Shown here: positions 24,934-32,911 of the stretch, piece after piece
Layout: the number at the start of each line of letters is the position of its first letter
How positions within the stretch are numbered: the stretch's first letter is position 1
NCBI RefSeq assembly: GCF_012844365.1
Contig: NZ_CP051626.1
Location: 3,286,001 to 3,350,000, forward strand
Origin: Brevibacterium sp. 'Marine'
GTDB taxonomy: Bacteria > Actinomycetota > Actinomycetes > Actinomycetales > Brevibacteriaceae
Reading direction: 5' to 3'
DNA length: 64,000 bases
The notes under the pieces: model-generated
The model's input: only the letters and a program-made list of their open reading frames with translations
Databases searched by the model: none
What the model was told of the DNA's origin: nothing
Made by a program: the position numbers and the translations under genes

Positions 24934-26160
24934 ATGCGCTGGCGCAGCCCCCTGCGCGGACCGTGGCTGACCTCGGTCTTCGGCGCCGTACTCCTGGTCG
25001 CGCTGCCGGTGGTCGCACTGACCGGTCTGCTGTCCTACCTCGCCTATGCACCGCAGCTGGGGCAGGCCATTCCCGGGAACGTGGGCTGGCTGCGGCCCCC
25101 GCCCATCGAATGGCCGACCTCTCCCTCCTGGGCCTACCAGCTCAACCAGGGCACCCACGTCGTGCTCGGCATGGCGGTCATTCCGCTCGTGCTCGCCAAA
25201 CTGTGGTCGGTGACGCCGAAGCTCTTCGCATGGCCGCCGGTGCGCTCGATCGCGCACGCTCTCGAGCGGCTGTCGCTGCTCCTGCTCGTCGGCAGCATCC
25301 TGTTCGAACTCGTCACCGGCGTGCTGAACATCCAATACGACTACCTCTTCGGGTTCAGCTTCTACGTCGCCCACTACTACGGTGCGTGGGTATTCATCGC
25401 CGCCTTCGTCGCTCATGTGTGCCTCAAACTTCCGACGATGGTCTCGTCCCTGCGTTCCCGGTCGTTTCGCGCCGAGCTGCGCACACCGCTTGCCGAGACT
25501 CACCCGGAACCGGCCGATGCCGACGGACTGGTGGCCGCTCGCCCGGACCCGCCGACGATGAGTCGTCGCGGTGCGCTGGCCATGGTCGGCGGAGGATCCG
25601 CGCTGGTTGCGCTGCTGACCATCGGCCAGTCGATCGGCGGCGCATTCCGGCCGCTGTCCGTGCTGCTGCCCCGAGGGCGCGTCCTCGGCGACGGGCCCAA
25701 CGACTTCCAGGTGAATCGGACGGCCGCCGCCGCCCGGATCGACCCCGATGACACCGGCGAGGCATGGCGTCTGCGGCTCAGCGGTGGACCCGACGATGTC
25801 GTTGTCGATCGCGCGCAGCTGCTGGCGATGCCCCAGCACACCGCCGACCTGCCGATCGCGTGCGTCGAGGGATGGTCGACGACGCAGACCTGGACCGGTG
25901 TGCGTCTGGCCGACCTGGCGGACCTGGCCGGTGTCGGCGAACCGTCCTCGGCGCGCGTCGAATCGCTGCAGAAGTCGGGGGCGTTCCGGGCCGCCTCGCT
26001 GCAGCGCAATCAGGTGCTCGCACCCGACTCGCTGCTGGCACTGCGCGTCAACGGCGCAGACCTGTCTGACGATCATGGCTTCCCGGCCCGGATCATCGTC
26101 CCGGCCATGCCCGGTGTGCACAACACCAAATGGGTGCGCTCGATCGAGTTCAGGAGCTGA
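24934..26160 (+). CDS. Membrane-anchored molybdopterin oxidoreductase (sulfite-oxidase fold)
   Basis: 408 residues. Residues 1-170 hold about four transmembrane helices in a cytochrome b561/YedZ-like layout with histidines in helices (NQGTHVVLG, VAHYYGAW, VAHVCLK). A cytosolic linker ends in TMSRRGALAMVGGGSALVAL, an internal Tat-like Arg-Arg motif plus hydrophobic segment. Residues about 245-408 form the molybdopterin domain with the cofactor-ligand Cys in LPIACVEGWSTTQTWTGV and the end PGVHNTKWVRSIEF. It would place the active site outside the membrane. It starts 3 nt after the methyltransferase stop. Confidence 0.85.
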   Translation: MRWRSPLRGPWLTSVFGAVLLVALPVVALTGLLSYLAYAPQLGQAIPGNVGWLRPPPIEWPTSPSWAYQLNQGTHVVLGMAVIPLVLAKLWSVTPKLFAWPPVRSIAHALERLSLLLLVGSILFELVTGVLNIQYDYLFGFSFYVAHYYGAWVFIAAFVAHVCLKLPTMVSSLRSRSFRAELRTPLAETHPEPADADGLVAARPDPPTMSRRGALAMVGGGSALVALLTIGQSIGGAFRPLSVLLPRGRVLGDGPNDFQVNRTAAAARIDPDDTGEAWRLRLSGGPDDVVVDRAQLLAMPQHTADLPIACVEGWSTTQTWTGVRLADLADLAGVGEPSSARVESLQKSGAFRAASLQRNQVLAPDSLLALRVNGADLSDDHGFPARIIVPAMPGVHNTKWVRSIEFRS

Positions 26161-26161
26161 T

Positions 26162-26695
26162 GTGCCGAACTCTCACGGACGATTCCGCAGATTCTACGGA
26201 GCCGGTCTGCCGCATCTGCTGGTGCTGACCGGGTGCTTCCTCATCGCCGGCTGTGCACTGACTGCTCTGGGCCCGGACCGATTGTTCGGAGCGGACGTGT
26301 GGTGGCAGTCCATCGCCGTGTGGTTCGTGGGTGCGGCGATCGTCGTCGATCTCGTCCTGCTTCCCCTGTGCGCCGCGGCGAACAGGGCGCTCATCGCCGC
26401 CCTCGGCTCCCCGCGGACCGATCCGCACACCGGTCCCCGAATTCCGGTGATCAACCACATCCGGGTTCCGGTGCTCGCCAGCGGACTGCTGCTCATCGTG
26501 TTCCTGCCCGGCATCATCGAACAGGGTGCGCACACCCACCTGGCTGCCACCGGACACGCTCATGCGCCGTTCCTCGAACGCTGGCTGTGGATGACGCTCC
26601 TGTTCTGCTGTCTCAGCGCCCTGGCCTACGCAGTCCGATTCTGCGTGCGCCGGGGACGACAAACACCAACAACCGAAGGAGAACGTGATGACTGA
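26162..26695 (+). CDS. Four-helix membrane protein of unknown function
   Basis: 177 residues, start GTG at 26162, one nucleotide after the oxidoreductase stop. About four hydrophobic segments (LLVLTGCFLIAGCALTALG, IAVWFVGAAIVVDLVLLPL, VLASGLLLIVFLPGIIEQG, LWMTLLFCCLSALAYAVRF) with a periplasmic or cytosolic His-rich turn (HTHLAATGHAHAPFLER). It may be a membrane partner of the molybdo-enzyme. A longer frame upstream is a shadow of the oxidoreductase gene. Confidence 0.7.
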   Translation: MPNSHGRFRRFYGAGLPHLLVLTGCFLIAGCALTALGPDRLFGADVWWQSIAVWFVGAAIVVDLVLLPLCAAANRALIAALGSPRTDPHTGPRIPVINHIRVPVLASGLLLIVFLPGIIEQGAHTHLAATGHAHAPFLERWLWMTLLFCCLSALAYAVRFCVRRGRQTPTTEGERDD

Positions 26696-27503
26696 ATCAC
26701 CCGACGTCGCCATCATCGGCGGCTCCGGCTTCTACACCTTCCTCGAGGATCCCGAGGAGATCGAGGTCGAGACGCCGTTCGGGGCACCATCGGCGCCCGT
26801 CGCGATCGGCAGCATCGCCCACGCGGGCACGAACCGGACCGTGGCCTTCCTGCCCCGACACGGTCAGGGCCACGAATACCCGGCTCACCGCGTGAACTAC
26901 CGCGCCAACATGTGGGCCCTGCGCAGCCTCGGAGTCCGGCAGGTGCTGGCGCCCTGCGCTGTCGGCGGCCTCAACCCCGAACTCGGGCCCGGCTCGCTGG
27001 TGGTCCCCGATCAGCTGGCCGACCGGACATACGGACGGAAGCAGACGTACTTCGACGAAGGCGCCTGCCATGTCTCCTTCGCCGACCCGTACTGTCCGCG
27101 GCTGCGCACCGCTCTGCTCGACGGGCTCGCCGCCGATCGCGAACCGCCGATCGACGGCGGAACCATGGTGGTCATCGAGGGCCCGCGATTCTCCACCCGG
27201 GCAGAGTCCCAGTGGTATGCCGCACAGGGTTGGGACATCGTGAACATGACCGGCCAGCCCGAGGCGATCCTGGCCCGCGAACTCGAGCTGTGCTATGCCA
27301 CCACAGCATTGGTCACCGACCTCGACGCGGGCATCGACGCCTCACACGCCGTCGCTCAGTCCGAGGTCTTCGAAGTCTTCGCCGAGCACACCGAGCGGTT
27401 GAAATCGAGCCTGCGCACCGTGATCGCCTCCCTGTCGACCGACCGGCCGTGCGACTGCTCCAAGGCGTTGGACGGAATGACCCTGCCGCTGGAGCTGCCA
27501 TGA
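26688..27503 (+). CDS. mtnP: S-methyl-5'-thioadenosine phosphorylase
   Basis: 271 residues, MTAP/PNP family: VAIIGGSGFYTFLE, phosphate-site FLPRHGQGHEYPAHRVNYR, GSLVVPDQLADRT, and the MTA-type NMTGQPEAILARELELCYA with a terminal Asp in LVTDLDAGID. It cleaves MTA to adenine and methylthioribose-1-phosphate (family knowledge). ATG 26688 follows GAAGGAG and overlaps the membrane gene by 8 nt. Location inside a glycosyltransferase operon rather than with methionine salvage genes is notable. Confidence 0.88.
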   Translation: MTESPDVAIIGGSGFYTFLEDPEEIEVETPFGAPSAPVAIGSIAHAGTNRTVAFLPRHGQGHEYPAHRVNYRANMWALRSLGVRQVLAPCAVGGLNPELGPGSLVVPDQLADRTYGRKQTYFDEGACHVSFADPYCPRLRTALLDGLAADREPPIDGGTMVVIEGPRFSTRAESQWYAAQGWDIVNMTGQPEAILARELELCYATTALVTDLDAGIDASHAVAQSEVFEVFAEHTERLKSSLRTVIASLSTDRPCDCSKALDGMTLPLELP

Positions 27504-28543
27504 AGGTGCTGCTGACAGGCGCCGCCGGATTCATCGGACGCCACATCCATGAGGCCGCGACCGCCGCGGGCCACGAGGTCACCGGCGTCGACCTCATGCT
27601 TCCGCAAGCCCACGGGACCACCGCCGAGGCGCCTGCCGGGGTGATGCACGGCGACATCCGAGATCCGCACCTCCTCGACGAGCTGCTCGCCGATGTCGAC
27701 GTCGTCTGCCATCAGGCCGCCACCGTCGGCAACGGCGTCGATGCCCAGGACCTGCCCGGCTACGCCGCCCACAACGATCTCGGCACCGCTACCCTGCTGG
27801 CGGCGATGGCCCGGACTCAGACGACTCGTCTGGTGCTGGCTTCGTCCATGGTCGTCTACGGCGAAGGACGATACACCTGCCCTGTCGACGGCGATGTGCC
27901 GCCGGCACCACGGGAGGACAGGCGACTGCGGTTGGGCCGCTTCGACCCGCTGTGCCCACGCTGCGGAGGCGAGGTCGAGCCCCACCTGATCGGCGAAGAG
28001 TCACCCTTTGCGCCGCGCACGGCCTATGCCGCGTCGAAGATCGCTCAGGAGAACTATGCCGCCGCCTGGTGCACCTTGGAATCGGGCCGCGCCATCGCTC
28101 TGCGCTACCACAACGCCTACGGGCCCGGCATGCCGGCGGACACTCCCTATTCCGGGGTCGCAGCCATCTTCCGCTCGGCGCTCGAACACGGAGAGCCGCC
28201 GCAGGTCTTCGAGGACGGCAATCAGCTCCGGGACTTCGTTCACGTCACCGACCTCGCCCGTGCGAACGTCGCCGCGATCGACGCGGTCGGGGACCACCCT
28301 CTCGGAGTGAGCGCCTACAACATCTGCTCGGGGCAGACCTACACGATCGGTGACATGGCCCGACGACTGGCCACGGTGATGAACGGCCCGGCACCGGTGA
28401 TCAACGGCCGGTACCGGTCCTTCGACGTCCGGCACGTCGCCGCCTCCCCGCAGGCAGCTGCCGACGGCCTGGGCTTTGAGGCCAGGATCGGTCCCGACGA
28501 GGGCATCGCCGAACTCGCAACGGCACCGCTGCGCCATCGTTGA
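27500..28543 (+). CDS. NAD-dependent nucleotide-sugar epimerase (GalE-like)
   Basis: 347 residues, extended SDR: VLLTGAAGFIGRHIHEAA, LASSMVVYGEGRYT, catalytic TAYAASKIAQENYA, RYHNAYGPGM, LRDFVHVTDLARANVAA. An insertion near residues 145-165 contains a Cys-x2-Cys pair (FDPLCPRCGGEVEPHL) not usual in GalE, possibly a metal site. ATG overlaps the MTAP stop by 4 nt. Last gene of the chain. Confidence 0.87.
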   Translation: MKVLLTGAAGFIGRHIHEAATAAGHEVTGVDLMLPQAHGTTAEAPAGVMHGDIRDPHLLDELLADVDVVCHQAATVGNGVDAQDLPGYAAHNDLGTATLLAAMARTQTTRLVLASSMVVYGEGRYTCPVDGDVPPAPREDRRLRLGRFDPLCPRCGGEVEPHLIGEESPFAPRTAYAASKIAQENYAAAWCTLESGRAIALRYHNAYGPGMPADTPYSGVAAIFRSALEHGEPPQVFEDGNQLRDFVHVTDLARANVAAIDAVGDHPLGVSAYNICSGQTYTIGDMARRLATVMNGPAPVINGRYRSFDVRHVAASPQAAADGLGFEARIGPDEGIAELATAPLRHR

Positions 28544-28726
28544 CGGGTCTCAGGTTCGTCGCTTCCCGCCGCATGGGAGGCCGCGATCGAACAGCCTCGG
28601 CGACGCTGTCCCTCACAAGTCGACACCGCCGCATCCGACAGCCACAATAGGGTCATCGATTACGGTGACGACGTCTGGCCCCGATGGTCGCCGATTCAGG
28701 ACAGTCCGCCGAAAGCGAGAACACCG

Positions 28727-29494
28727 ATGCATGACAATCAGGTCGAAGCCACCGATGATCGTCCCACCGAGCCCTGCCCGGCTGAGGGAGCCGATAACGA
28801 CGCCGATTCGCCGGCCCTGACCGCGGAGATCGGAGAATGGGCGCGCTCCATGGCCCAGGAGTCCGACGACCTCGTCCTGGAGATGATGGTTCAGGAGGCT
28901 CTGCGAGTGATTCCGGGAGTCGACTATGCCTCCCTGTCCATCGTCGGCCGCGACCGCCGCATCCGGTCATGCGCGCCATCGCATCCGATCCCGGAACGTT
29001 TGGATGCCGTGCAGTCCGAGCTCCAGGAGGGCCCGTGCCTCGAATCGATTCGTCAGGAGCGGATCGTGCGCGCACCCGTCTTCGACGAGTCGTCGCCGTG
29101 GCCGGGTTTCGCCGCCCGTGCCCTCGACGAAGGAGTGCGGAGCATGCTCGCCTTCCAGCTCTTCGTCGAGGTCGACAGCCTCGGCGCGCTCAACCTCTAT
29201 TCCGTCGAACCACGCGCGTTCACCCGCGACTCCGAGGAGATCGGATCGGCGCTGGCGGCACATGCATCGTTGGCGCTGGCCTATTCGCAGAGGCAGGGAC
29301 AGCTCTTCGAAGCGGTATCGTCCCGCGATCTCATCGGTCAGGCGAAGGGGATCCTCATGGAGCGCCACAAGATCAACGAACACGACGCCTTCCACGTGCT
29401 CACGGCGGCCAGCTCCCGGTCGAACAGGAAGCTCCACAGCATCGCCGAGGAACTCGTCGCCACGGGTATCCTGCCGGGAGCGGCCACCGGCTGA
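28727..29494 (+). CDS. GAF-ANTAR RNA-binding antitermination regulator (copy 2)
   Basis: 255 residues. Same domain order as the protein at 3581: GAF about 30-160 (LRVIPGVDYASLSIV, EGPCLESIRQERIV, MLAFQLFVEVDSLGALN) and ANTAR about 185-245 (DLIGQAKGILMERHKINEHDA). The first 25 residues are unlike copy 1. Most central positions are identical between the two copies, so this is a recent enough duplication to keep both domains intact. Followed by the second GNAT-like gene. Confidence 0.9.
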   Translation: MHDNQVEATDDRPTEPCPAEGADNDADSPALTAEIGEWARSMAQESDDLVLEMMVQEALRVIPGVDYASLSIVGRDRRIRSCAPSHPIPERLDAVQSELQEGPCLESIRQERIVRAPVFDESSPWPGFAARALDEGVRSMLAFQLFVEVDSLGALNLYSVEPRAFTRDSEEIGSALAAHASLALAYSQRQGQLFEAVSSRDLIGQAKGILMERHKINEHDAFHVLTAASSRSNRKLHSIAEELVATGILPGAATG

Positions 29495-29608
29495 ACGCCG
29501 CGGAGGTCCGGCCGCGCCGGCCCCTCGTTCGAGGTTTGGCGACGGTGGGGAGCTTCGCTAGACTTCACTCAGGTCAAACAGTCGGCCTGCCTTCTCAAGG
29601 AGACCGCT

Positions 29609-29932
29609 GTGTACACCCTTCTCAACAACCGTGCGGCCGCGAAGTTCGACCTCTATCTGCCGGGCCGCCTCGTCGCCTCGCTGCACTATACGATCTCGCC
29701 GCAGGAGATCATGTTCGTCTACTGCGAGGCCATCGACCCCACCGATGCCGATCAGCACTGCCGGGAACTCATGCGCCTGGCCATCGAAGACACCCGCAAC
29801 CGTCGCATCCCGATCACCGTCTCCTGCCCGATCGCATGGAAGTCCATCGATGACGATGCCGCCCTCCGATCGGGTCTCCAAGCTCTGAAGTCCAGCTTCG
29901 GACGCAAAACCCACCAGCCGGCTCCGCAGTGA
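29609..29932 (+). CDS. Small GNAT-like (COG2388-type) acetyltransferase, copy 2
   Basis: 107 residues, close paralogue of the gene at 4479 (both start MYTLLNN and share KFDLYLPG, LVASLHYTI, FVYCEAI, CRELMRLAI, NRRIPITVSCPIA). The start GTG at 29609 has AAGGAG 5 nt upstream. The leader just before the ribosome site also matches copy 1 (GGTCAA, then GGCCTnCCTTCT-like stretch), so the duplicated unit includes regulatory DNA. Substrate unknown. Confidence 0.77.
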   Translation: MYTLLNNRAAAKFDLYLPGRLVASLHYTISPQEIMFVYCEAIDPTDADQHCRELMRLAIEDTRNRRIPITVSCPIAWKSIDDDAALRSGLQALKSSFGRKTHQPAPQ

Positions 29933-30044
29933 CGGGGATCCCTCCCCGATGCTGCTGAGCGGCCGCCGGCACCGAATCCACGGCGCCGACGGAACAGCAA
30001 TGCACACAGTGGCTCCGCCACCGATCAAGAAAAGAGAGTCCGCA

Positions 30045-30188
30045 ATGGCATTCGTCCTCTGGATAATCGCAGCTCTGCTCGTCATCTCCGGGATCTTCGC
30101 GATCTTCCGGAAACAGCTCCTCTGGGGCATCGTCCTCATCGTCGTCGGATGCCTGGTCGGCCCCGGAGGCGTGAGCATCTTCACCTGA
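30045..30188 (+). CDS. GPGG-motif small membrane protein
   Basis: 47 residues: a hydrophobic helix (VLWIIAALLVISGIFAIF), a short basic turn (RKQLLWG), a second helix and the C-terminal GPGGVSIFT. This GPGG ending defines a family of tiny actinobacterial membrane proteins of unknown role. ATG 30045 is preceded by AAGAGAG. A longer upstream frame is not supported. Confidence 0.78.
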   Translation: MAFVLWIIAALLVISGIFAIFRKQLLWGIVLIVVGCLVGPGGVSIFT

Positions 30189-30202
30189 GTTCCCCGGGAT
30201 CA

Positions 30203-30242
30203 CTGGCCCCGCGGCGCGTGAGACCACGCACCGCGGGGCCAG
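30203..30242 (+). terminator. Strong GC-rich hairpin
   Basis: Perfect 12-bp arms CTGGCCCCGCGG / CCGCGGGGCCAG with additional inner pairing CGTG/CACG, 15 nt after the small membrane protein stop. No U-run follows, but U-less hairpins commonly terminate transcription in actinobacteria. It separates the GPGG gene from the FUSC gene. Confidence 0.6.
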
Positions 30243-30314
30243 TGCTGCCCCGGCGCAGGTCGACTCTGATCGCATCCTGCCGCGACAGTCACCCAGCGAC
30301 TCGAAAGGTTCACC

Positions 30315-31457
30315 ATGACCGATGATCGATCACCTCACCGCCGCGCTCAGACCGGCCGGTCGGCGTTGGACGCGGCGCTCGGACACATCAAACGCCCGGA
30401 GTTCGCCACCGATCTGCTCCAGATCGCCAAGGGCGTCCTCGCCGCCACCGGCGCCTGGTGGCTGTCCAGCACGGTCTTCGACAGCCGGATGCCGTTCCTC
30501 GCTCCGTGGACGGCGCTGCTGACCGTCCACGCCACGGTCTACAGGTCGCTGTCGCGAGGGGTGCAGACGACCATCGCCTCGGCCATCGGCGTCGGCATCT
30601 CCTTCCTCATCGGCAGCTACCTCGGTGTCAGTCTCTGGACCTTCGCTCTGGCGATGCTCGTCGGCCTGGCCGGAGCCAGACTCTCCTGGATCCGTGACGA
30701 AGGGGTCGCGATCGCCACGACCGCGATCTTCATCCTCGGCGCCGGTTTCGATTCGCAGCAGCCGCTGCTCGCCGATCGCCTCCTCGAGCTCGCCCTCGGT
30801 GTGGGCGTCGGCATCGCCGTCAACCTCATTGCGCTGCCGCCCTTGCGCGACCGTCAGGCGGAGCGCTATATCGACAGCGTGAACCGGCAGATGGGTGAGG
30901 TGCTCATCGACATGTCCGACCAGTTCACCCATTCGTGGGACACGGAATCTGCCGAGAACTGGTTCGAGAGGACCGAGGCGATGAGCCGAGAGATCGACTC
31001 CGCCTGGCAGACCGTGCGATTCGCCCGCGAGAGCCGCCGTGTCAACCCGCGGACGGCGATCGGGGTGAGGAGGCAGCGCCGGTCCCCCACCGCCGACTCG
31101 ACCGAGAAGGAGGGCTTTGAGAGCATCCTGCTCAGGGCCGACGAAGGCGTCTCGCATCTGCGCAATCTCGCTCGAACTCTGCGCGAAGCCTCAGCGTCGG
31201 AACGCGATTGGGACGACGCCTTCCGCACGGAATGGGCGGCGATCGTCGCCGATGCCGGCCGGTCGATCGCCGACCCGGATGCCGAAGTCAGTCCGATCTA
31301 CGATCGCCTCGAACAGCTGTCGACGGCGATTGCGCAGGAGCGGAGGCTGACGGGAACCTCGTGGCCCATCTACGGCACTCTCATCACGAGCCTGCGCCAT
31401 ATCGTCGTCATCGTCGATGATGTGGCATCGGCTCGCAGTGCACGCGAGGCCACATGA
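30315..31457 (+). CDS. FUSC-like membrane protein (aromatic-acid exporter type)
   Basis: 380 residues. Residues about 30-190 contain six hydrophobic segments (KGVLAATGAWWLSSTVF, PFLAPWTALLTVHATVYRSL, TIASAIGVGISFLIGSYLG) matching the N-terminal half of FUSC/YqjA-type exporters. The C-terminal half is cytosolic and helical (YIDSVNRQMGEVLIDMSD, ESILLRADEGVSHLRNLAR). Transport of small organic acids is the usual suggestion for the family; unproved here. ATG 30315 follows GAAAGG. Confidence 0.75.
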   Translation: MTDDRSPHRRAQTGRSALDAALGHIKRPEFATDLLQIAKGVLAATGAWWLSSTVFDSRMPFLAPWTALLTVHATVYRSLSRGVQTTIASAIGVGISFLIGSYLGVSLWTFALAMLVGLAGARLSWIRDEGVAIATTAIFILGAGFDSQQPLLADRLLELALGVGVGIAVNLIALPPLRDRQAERYIDSVNRQMGEVLIDMSDQFTHSWDTESAENWFERTEAMSREIDSAWQTVRFARESRRVNPRTAIGVRRQRRSPTADSTEKEGFESILLRADEGVSHLRNLARTLREASASERDWDDAFRTEWAAIVADAGRSIADPDAEVSPIYDRLEQLSTAIAQERRLTGTSWPIYGTLITSLRHIVVIVDDVASARSAREAT

Positions 31458-31462
31458 GCCAC

Positions 31463-31549
31463 TCAGGCGGGCACGCCGCCCAGCATGCTGGCGATCAGCC
31501 CGAGAACTGCCAAGGCTGCCACGACGAACACGATCACACGTTTGCGCAT
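31463..31549 (-). CDS. 28-residue membrane peptide
   Basis: A tiny gene with two basic N-terminal residues (MRKRVIV) then a single hydrophobic helix (FVVAALAVLGLIASMLGG). Upstream is TAGAAT (31557-31562, reverse) separated by 7 nt from ATG, a textbook leaderless arrangement, which supports real expression. Similar single-span peptides exist in actinobacteria, but I know of no function. Convergent with the FUSC gene end. Confidence 0.55.
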   Translation of the reverse strand: MRKRVIVFVVAALAVLGLIASMLGGVPA

Positions 31550-31607
31550 GGTCCGGATTCTACCGTGGCACACCTGGCCGCAGTCGAGTCCCAGCGCCAC
31601 TCCGGTC

Positions 31608-31967
31608 TCACCACGGGTTGGCCTCCTGCCAGCGGGTGAACCAATAGCGGTCGCCCTGATAATGCGACTTCTCCGGCGTGCACCCCGTCAGATCCGAATG
31701 CTCTCCCAGCCACATCCGCACAAGCGGCATGACCTCGTCCAGACGCTCGACCCAGTCATCGAGCGGCAGCAGCAGAACCGAACCGTCGTCGGAGGTCAGG
31801 CGGCACGAATAGTTCGGCAGACCCTCGGTGATCTGCGAATGCGTATACCTGATCTGATCACAGCCGGTGGTGAGGTAGAAGCGGATGAACTCACCACAGA
31901 CATAGGAGCACAGCGTTTTGAAGTTCCGGTAGCGGACCATCCACGCCGGAGGATCACATTCAGACAT
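31608..31967 (-). CDS. Conserved hypothetical protein, leaderless
   Basis: 119 residues, soluble, rich in Trp, Tyr and Cys (five Cys: positions near 4, 20, 24, 36 and 55, plus one later at CTPEK). No recognised domain. TAGAAT at 31975-31980 (reverse) lies 7 nt before ATG, indicating a leaderless transcript. Base composition is a little lower in GC than its neighbours. It shares orientation with the 28-residue peptide gene just downstream. Confidence 0.7.
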   Translation of the reverse strand: MSECDPPAWMVRYRNFKTLCSYVCGEFIRFYLTTGCDQIRYTHSQITEGLPNYSCRLTSDDGSVLLLPLDDWVERLDEVMPLVRMWLGEHSDLTGCTPEKSHYQGDRYWFTRWQEANPW

Positions 31968-31974
31968 GTGTTCT

Positions 31975-31980
31975 ATTCTA
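31975..31980 (-). promoter_or_regulatory. Leaderless -10 for the 31608-31967 gene
   Basis: Reverse-strand TAGAAT followed by 7 nt and the ATG at 31967. The same hexamer and spacing precede the peptide gene at 31463-31549. Confidence 0.55.
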
Positions 31981-32089
31981 GGTCCTGAGTCTGACAGACA
32001 ACAGCCGATCGGTAGAATCGGAACTGCACCGTCCCCTGCCGATTCCCCGCCCGTGGGCCCTCGGCGCTCGTCGATCTTCGGAGGAATCA

Positions 32090-32911
32090 GTGCTCAGGTC
32101 GGAACGCGGCCCCATGTTCTGGCTCGTGCCCATCTGCATCGTCGTCCTCGCCGCCGCTCTCATCGGCGTGGTCGTCGTCAACAAAGACGGCTCCTCCGAC
32201 TCAGCCGCCTCTGAGGAATCCGATGGTTCTGCCGACTCGTCCGGCACGAGCGGCTCAGGGGATGGAACCGGCCAGACGAGCGAGTCCGGTCAGACGAGCG
32301 ACGAACCCGACTTCAGCTTCCTCGAACGCCACGACGCAGAAGACACTCGCGCCGTCGGCGATGACGACGCCCCGGTCACCCTCATCATGTATTCGGACTA
32401 CCAGTGCCCGTACTGCGCGACCTGGAACGACGAAACCCTGCCGGAGCTCATGGACTTTGTCGACGACGGTGAGCTGCGCCTGGAGATGCGCGACCTCGCG
32501 GTCTTCGGCGAGGCATCCGGAACAGCCGCCCGGGCCGCCTTCGCCGCCGGCGAGCAGGACGCCTACCTCGAATTCCACAACGCACTGTTCGACGACGGCA
32601 AGCACCGGTCGGAATCGACGCTGTCACAGGACGCACTCATCACCCTCGCCGAGGACCTCGGCCTCGACGGGCAGCAGTTCAACCAGGACATGAACGCGGT
32701 CACGGCCCACGAAGACCTCGAAGCCAACTCGGCGGAGGCCCGATCCATCGGGGTCACCAGCACGCCCGCGTTCATCATCGGCGGCACCCCCATCCTCGGG
32801 GCACAGCCGACCAAGGAGTTCGTCGACGCCGTCGATTCTGCCCTCGCCGAGGCGGACGGCACCGGCAGCGCGGACAGCGCGGTTGGCGATGACGGGCACG
32901 GGCAGCCCTGA
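32090..32911 (+). CDS. Membrane-anchored DsbA-like thioredoxin-fold protein (first)
   Basis: 273 residues. One N-terminal membrane helix (11-30), a 60-residue Ser/Gly/Thr/Glu linker, then a DsbA/Thioredoxin_4 domain with the active site SDYQCPYCATW (Cys106, Cys109) and cis-Pro loop VTSTPAFIIGG. It acts outside the membrane in disulfide formation or reduction. Start GTG 32090 has GGAGGAA upstream. It overlaps the second DsbA-like gene by 1 nt. Confidence 0.88.
   Translation: MLRSERGPMFWLVPICIVVLAAALIGVVVVNKDGSSDSAASEESDGSADSSGTSGSGDGTGQTSESGQTSDEPDFSFLERHDAEDTRAVGDDDAPVTLIMYSDYQCPYCATWNDETLPELMDFVDDGELRLEMRDLAVFGEASGTAARAAFAAGEQDAYLEFHNALFDDGKHRSESTLSQDALITLAEDLGLDGQQFNQDMNAVTAHEDLEANSAEARSIGVTSTPAFIIGGTPILGAQPTKEFVDAVDSALAEADGTGSADSAVGDDGHGQP

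Noticed and set aside
24390..25751. 453-codon rightward Arg-rich frame
   Set aside because: Runs in another phase across the methyltransferase and molybdo-oxidoreductase genes; composition is Arg/Pro/Ala only.
21554..28543. Arsenosugar biosynthesis cluster
   Set aside because: DUF2064/GT2 and MTAP fit in part, but neither the radical-SAM enzyme nor an arsenite methyltransferase signature is present.
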